Origin: Paracoccaceae bacterium
GTDB taxonomy: Bacteria > Pseudomonadota > Alphaproteobacteria > Rhodobacterales > Rhodobacteraceae
Direction: 5' to 3'
Assembly (NCBI GenBank): GCA_021296235.1
Contig: JAGWAS010000015.1
Coordinates: forward strand, 33,611-97,610
DNA length: 64,000 nt
Below the pieces are notes generated by a model. That model was not told the DNA's origin. It saw nothing but the letters and a program-made list of their open reading frames with translations, and ran no database searches. Position 1 is the first letter of the stretch. The number at the start of each line of letters is the position of its first letter. Both the position numbers and the translations under genes were made by a program. Positions 61,929 to 64,000 of this stretch are shown here, in pieces.

Positions 61929-62538
61929 CCGAATTCTCTCCGATTGGCGATGCATGAACCGTTACCGGAAACAGGTTGAACACACACCCGCCATCTTACT
62001 GGCTACTGCGTTCTTGGCGCCGCACACGCGGATATCATCGGTTGTGAGCTTGGACAACTGAGTGTTGTTGCCTTCGACCGATGACAAATCCTCGGCTGCG
62101 GACCTTAACATATTCGATGCTCGGTCATCTTGGCCACACGAGCCGCTGCCGACACTTCGCCTGCACTCTCATGACTGCACATGCACGGCTTAGGGTGAAG
62201 GTGGCGTGTTAACCTGTGTCGAGTGGGGCAATGGCGTGCTCCCTTGTGCAGAGAATTTCCAGCCCCGCCCTTTCCGTTGCGAAGTGGGTCCACATTTCTG
62301 CCCCAAGTCAGATTTCCGGCCGCCATTCCCTGAGATGTTGGGTAAGCCGCCAATGCACGAATTCTTGGGTGGAGGCTTGTCCGGTCCCGATCTTTCGACT
62401 TCGGGCGAGCGCGCAGATCCAACATGGACCATGTTTCCGGCAACCTGAGTGGATTTACTGATCTGCGCCGAGGATTGAAGTTAGAACTGGAGAGCACCTG
62501 CCACAAACATTCGCTTCCGTCGGTGTGCAACCGCGGGA

Positions 62539-62757
62539 ATGAACAACCAAGTCTATCGCTCCGCCTCCGCCAGATCCCTGCAGGTGGTCAAAGAACTTCG
62601 CACCCTTCACATTGACAACCGAACCCTTGCGGCGCCACCGAGAACGGTCAACCGTGTCCTGCCGATACCCCAGCAACGGTGCCAACTCCACAAGAGGGCG
62701 CGTCCTCAATTCGTCGGCCAACTCCCGAAGACCAAAACCCGACTTCCTTCCCATCAA
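62539..62757 (-). pseudogene. N-terminal fragment of a plasmid DUF3991/TOPRIM-type protein
   Basis: RPLVELAPLLGYRQDTVDRSRWRRKGSVVNVKGAKFFDHLQGSGGGGAIDLVVHSRG then loss of similarity. Confidence 0.55.
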
Positions 62758-62927
62758 ACCAACTTCCCAAAACCCAGCTTCCTGAATAAGCTACCGGGAA
62801 AAGGCTACTGGGAAAGAAAACCGGCACAAGACGGGTCAATTTTGCACTCCAGATGGTGGGTCCCCTTTTGTGTGCCGGTTGACACAGGGCGGGCCCCTGT
62901 CGGTTCATTTTCCATGTCCAGTTCTCC

Positions 62928-63240
62928 GTGTTGACTGCATGCAACGCACGCGCGTCCGAATTATCGAGAAACGGAATTCCGGGCTCAATGGCAAAGGAAC
63001 ACGTCGCGGAATGGCCGGTTACGGAACAACAGCGTGATGCCCTGATCGCCCAGCGCAAGGAACTTGCACACAAGAACGCCGTGAGCGAGAGGATCATCGG
63101 CTTCTCGGCAACGGTGGGATCCAACATTGACCAACTCGATTTTGACCAGAGACAGAGACTGCTGCGACTGGTCGTCGACCAAGTCCGCGTCCAGGGCTGG
63201 CGCGTCGACATCAGTCTTCATATTCCCCCGGACAATGCTC
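62928..63240 (+). pseudogene. C-terminal remnant of a large serine recombinase
   Basis: QQRDALIAQRKELAHKNAVSERIIGFSATVGSNIDQLDFDQRQRLLRLVVDQVRVQGWRVDISLHIP; catalytic domain absent. Confidence 0.6.
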
Positions 63241-63590
63241 CGGATCCGCCGAATCCGAAACTGTCCAGCATTGACCGTTTACGTTCCGTTGATAGAGATG
63301 AATGTCGAAAGCTATCGTCGGCGCTCCGCACTCGAGACCTGCAATCGCCGTCGACCGGCGACAAAAGCCACGGAAAAAAACACTTCCGCCGACTGAGCCG
63401 GACAACCCGGAAAACATGCGGCCCGCGGCATCCCAAACCCGCGAGCCGTCTTCGTTCCGGGAAAGAGAGAAATCAGCGACATACAAGACCGGCGGGAAAA
63501 GCACTTGCAATCGACAACAAAGCCGGAAATTATCCCTGATTGACGCCCTATAGTGGGGTGCTCGCTGCACTTACCTCTAACTTTGTTGTC

Positions 63591-64000
63591 ATGTTGAACG
63601 ATATTCATAAGACCATTTCGGCGGCGGCCAAGAGCCCCCTTGGCATTTGGGCGCTCATAATCTTTATCCTCGGAGCGGTCGCATTAGCGTTCTTTCGCGA
63701 ATCGCCGCTTCCCTACAAGGTCGGCATATACATTTTGATGTTTTTTGGTCTCGGGATTTTCGGTCTTGCCGCTTCCCGCACCAAGGCAGGGGCATCTGAC
63801 TCCCCGACGGATGTCCCGGACGATAGCAAGACCTCGCATGCTCATGAGGTGCCCCAGGCCGCGGAGCACGTCGGTCTCGCCTTGTCTGAACCGCGGCGGC
63901 TCTTGGAGAGCGCAAATCGATATTACCGATCAGGCCGCCACGACAAGGCCCGCGAGGCCTTCGCCGAGGCGCGCACCCTCTTCCGGGCAGTCAAAAACCG
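63591..64000 (+). CDS. Membrane protein with TPR-like segment, truncated by the window end
   Basis: Open reading MLNDIHKTISAAAKSPLGIWALIIFILGAVALAFF...LLESANRYYRSGRHDKAREAFAEARTLFRAVKN. Confidence 0.6.
   Translation, partial: MLNDIHKTISAAAKSPLGIWALIIFILGAVALAFFRESPLPYKVGIYILMFFGLGIFGLAASRTKAGASDSPTDVPDDSKTSHAHEVPQAAEHVGLALSEPRRLLESANRYYRSGRHDKAREAFAEARTLFRAVKN

Noticed and set aside
62206-62461. Several ~80-aa overlapping ORFs on both strands
   Set aside because: Mutually overlapping, unsupported by motifs; likely decayed intergenic sequence near mobile-element debris.

Overview
The window looks like one alphaproteobacterial-style chromosomal segment (inference from gene content). Ordinary transport and metabolic operons are interrupted by several accessory islands. 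No rRNA, tRNA or CRISPR array was recognised by eye. Main blocks: (1) 1-4848, a simple-sugar ABC transporter operon beside a decayed TetR regulator; (2) 5263-9877, a defence/toxin-antitoxin island with ParDE-like, HigBA-like and AbiEi/AbiEii-like loci plus transposase remnants; (3) 10325-13115, an apparently complete IS1595-family transposon with near-perfect terminal inverted repeats and a perfect 8-bp target-site duplication (GTATTTTA). It carries transposase, beta-class DNA methyltransferase and BglII-like endonuclease genes whose stop and start codons overlap, plus a 3' region that looks strongly structured; (4) 14281-26192, a Liv-type ABC transporter with a compact amino-acid/amide catabolic cluster (M20 peptidase, cysteine hydrolase, N-formylglutamate amidohydrolase, RpiR regulator, glutamine-synthetase-like ligase, ornithine cyclodeaminase, Asp/Glu-racemase-like protein); (5) 26487-32898, a second sugar ABC system with a Gfo/Idh/MocA oxidoreductase and a deaminase; (6) 33245-42853, a conjugative-element-like block with a nucleotide-kinase-like protein, a 1640-aa strawberry-notch-type helicase, an unknown protein and DotA/TraY; (7) 43292-45906, two nucleotidyltransferase-fold genes; (8) 46495-60140, a TRAP-TAXI transporter, glutamate-synthase-like protein, KdsB, CysQ, AlkB, DnaK, DnaJ and a sulfopyruvate-decarboxylase-like cluster; (9) 60192-64000, an OLD-like nuclease, mobile-element debris and a truncated membrane protein. 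The strongest finding is the transposon that appears to express a restriction-modification system as part of its transposase operon.
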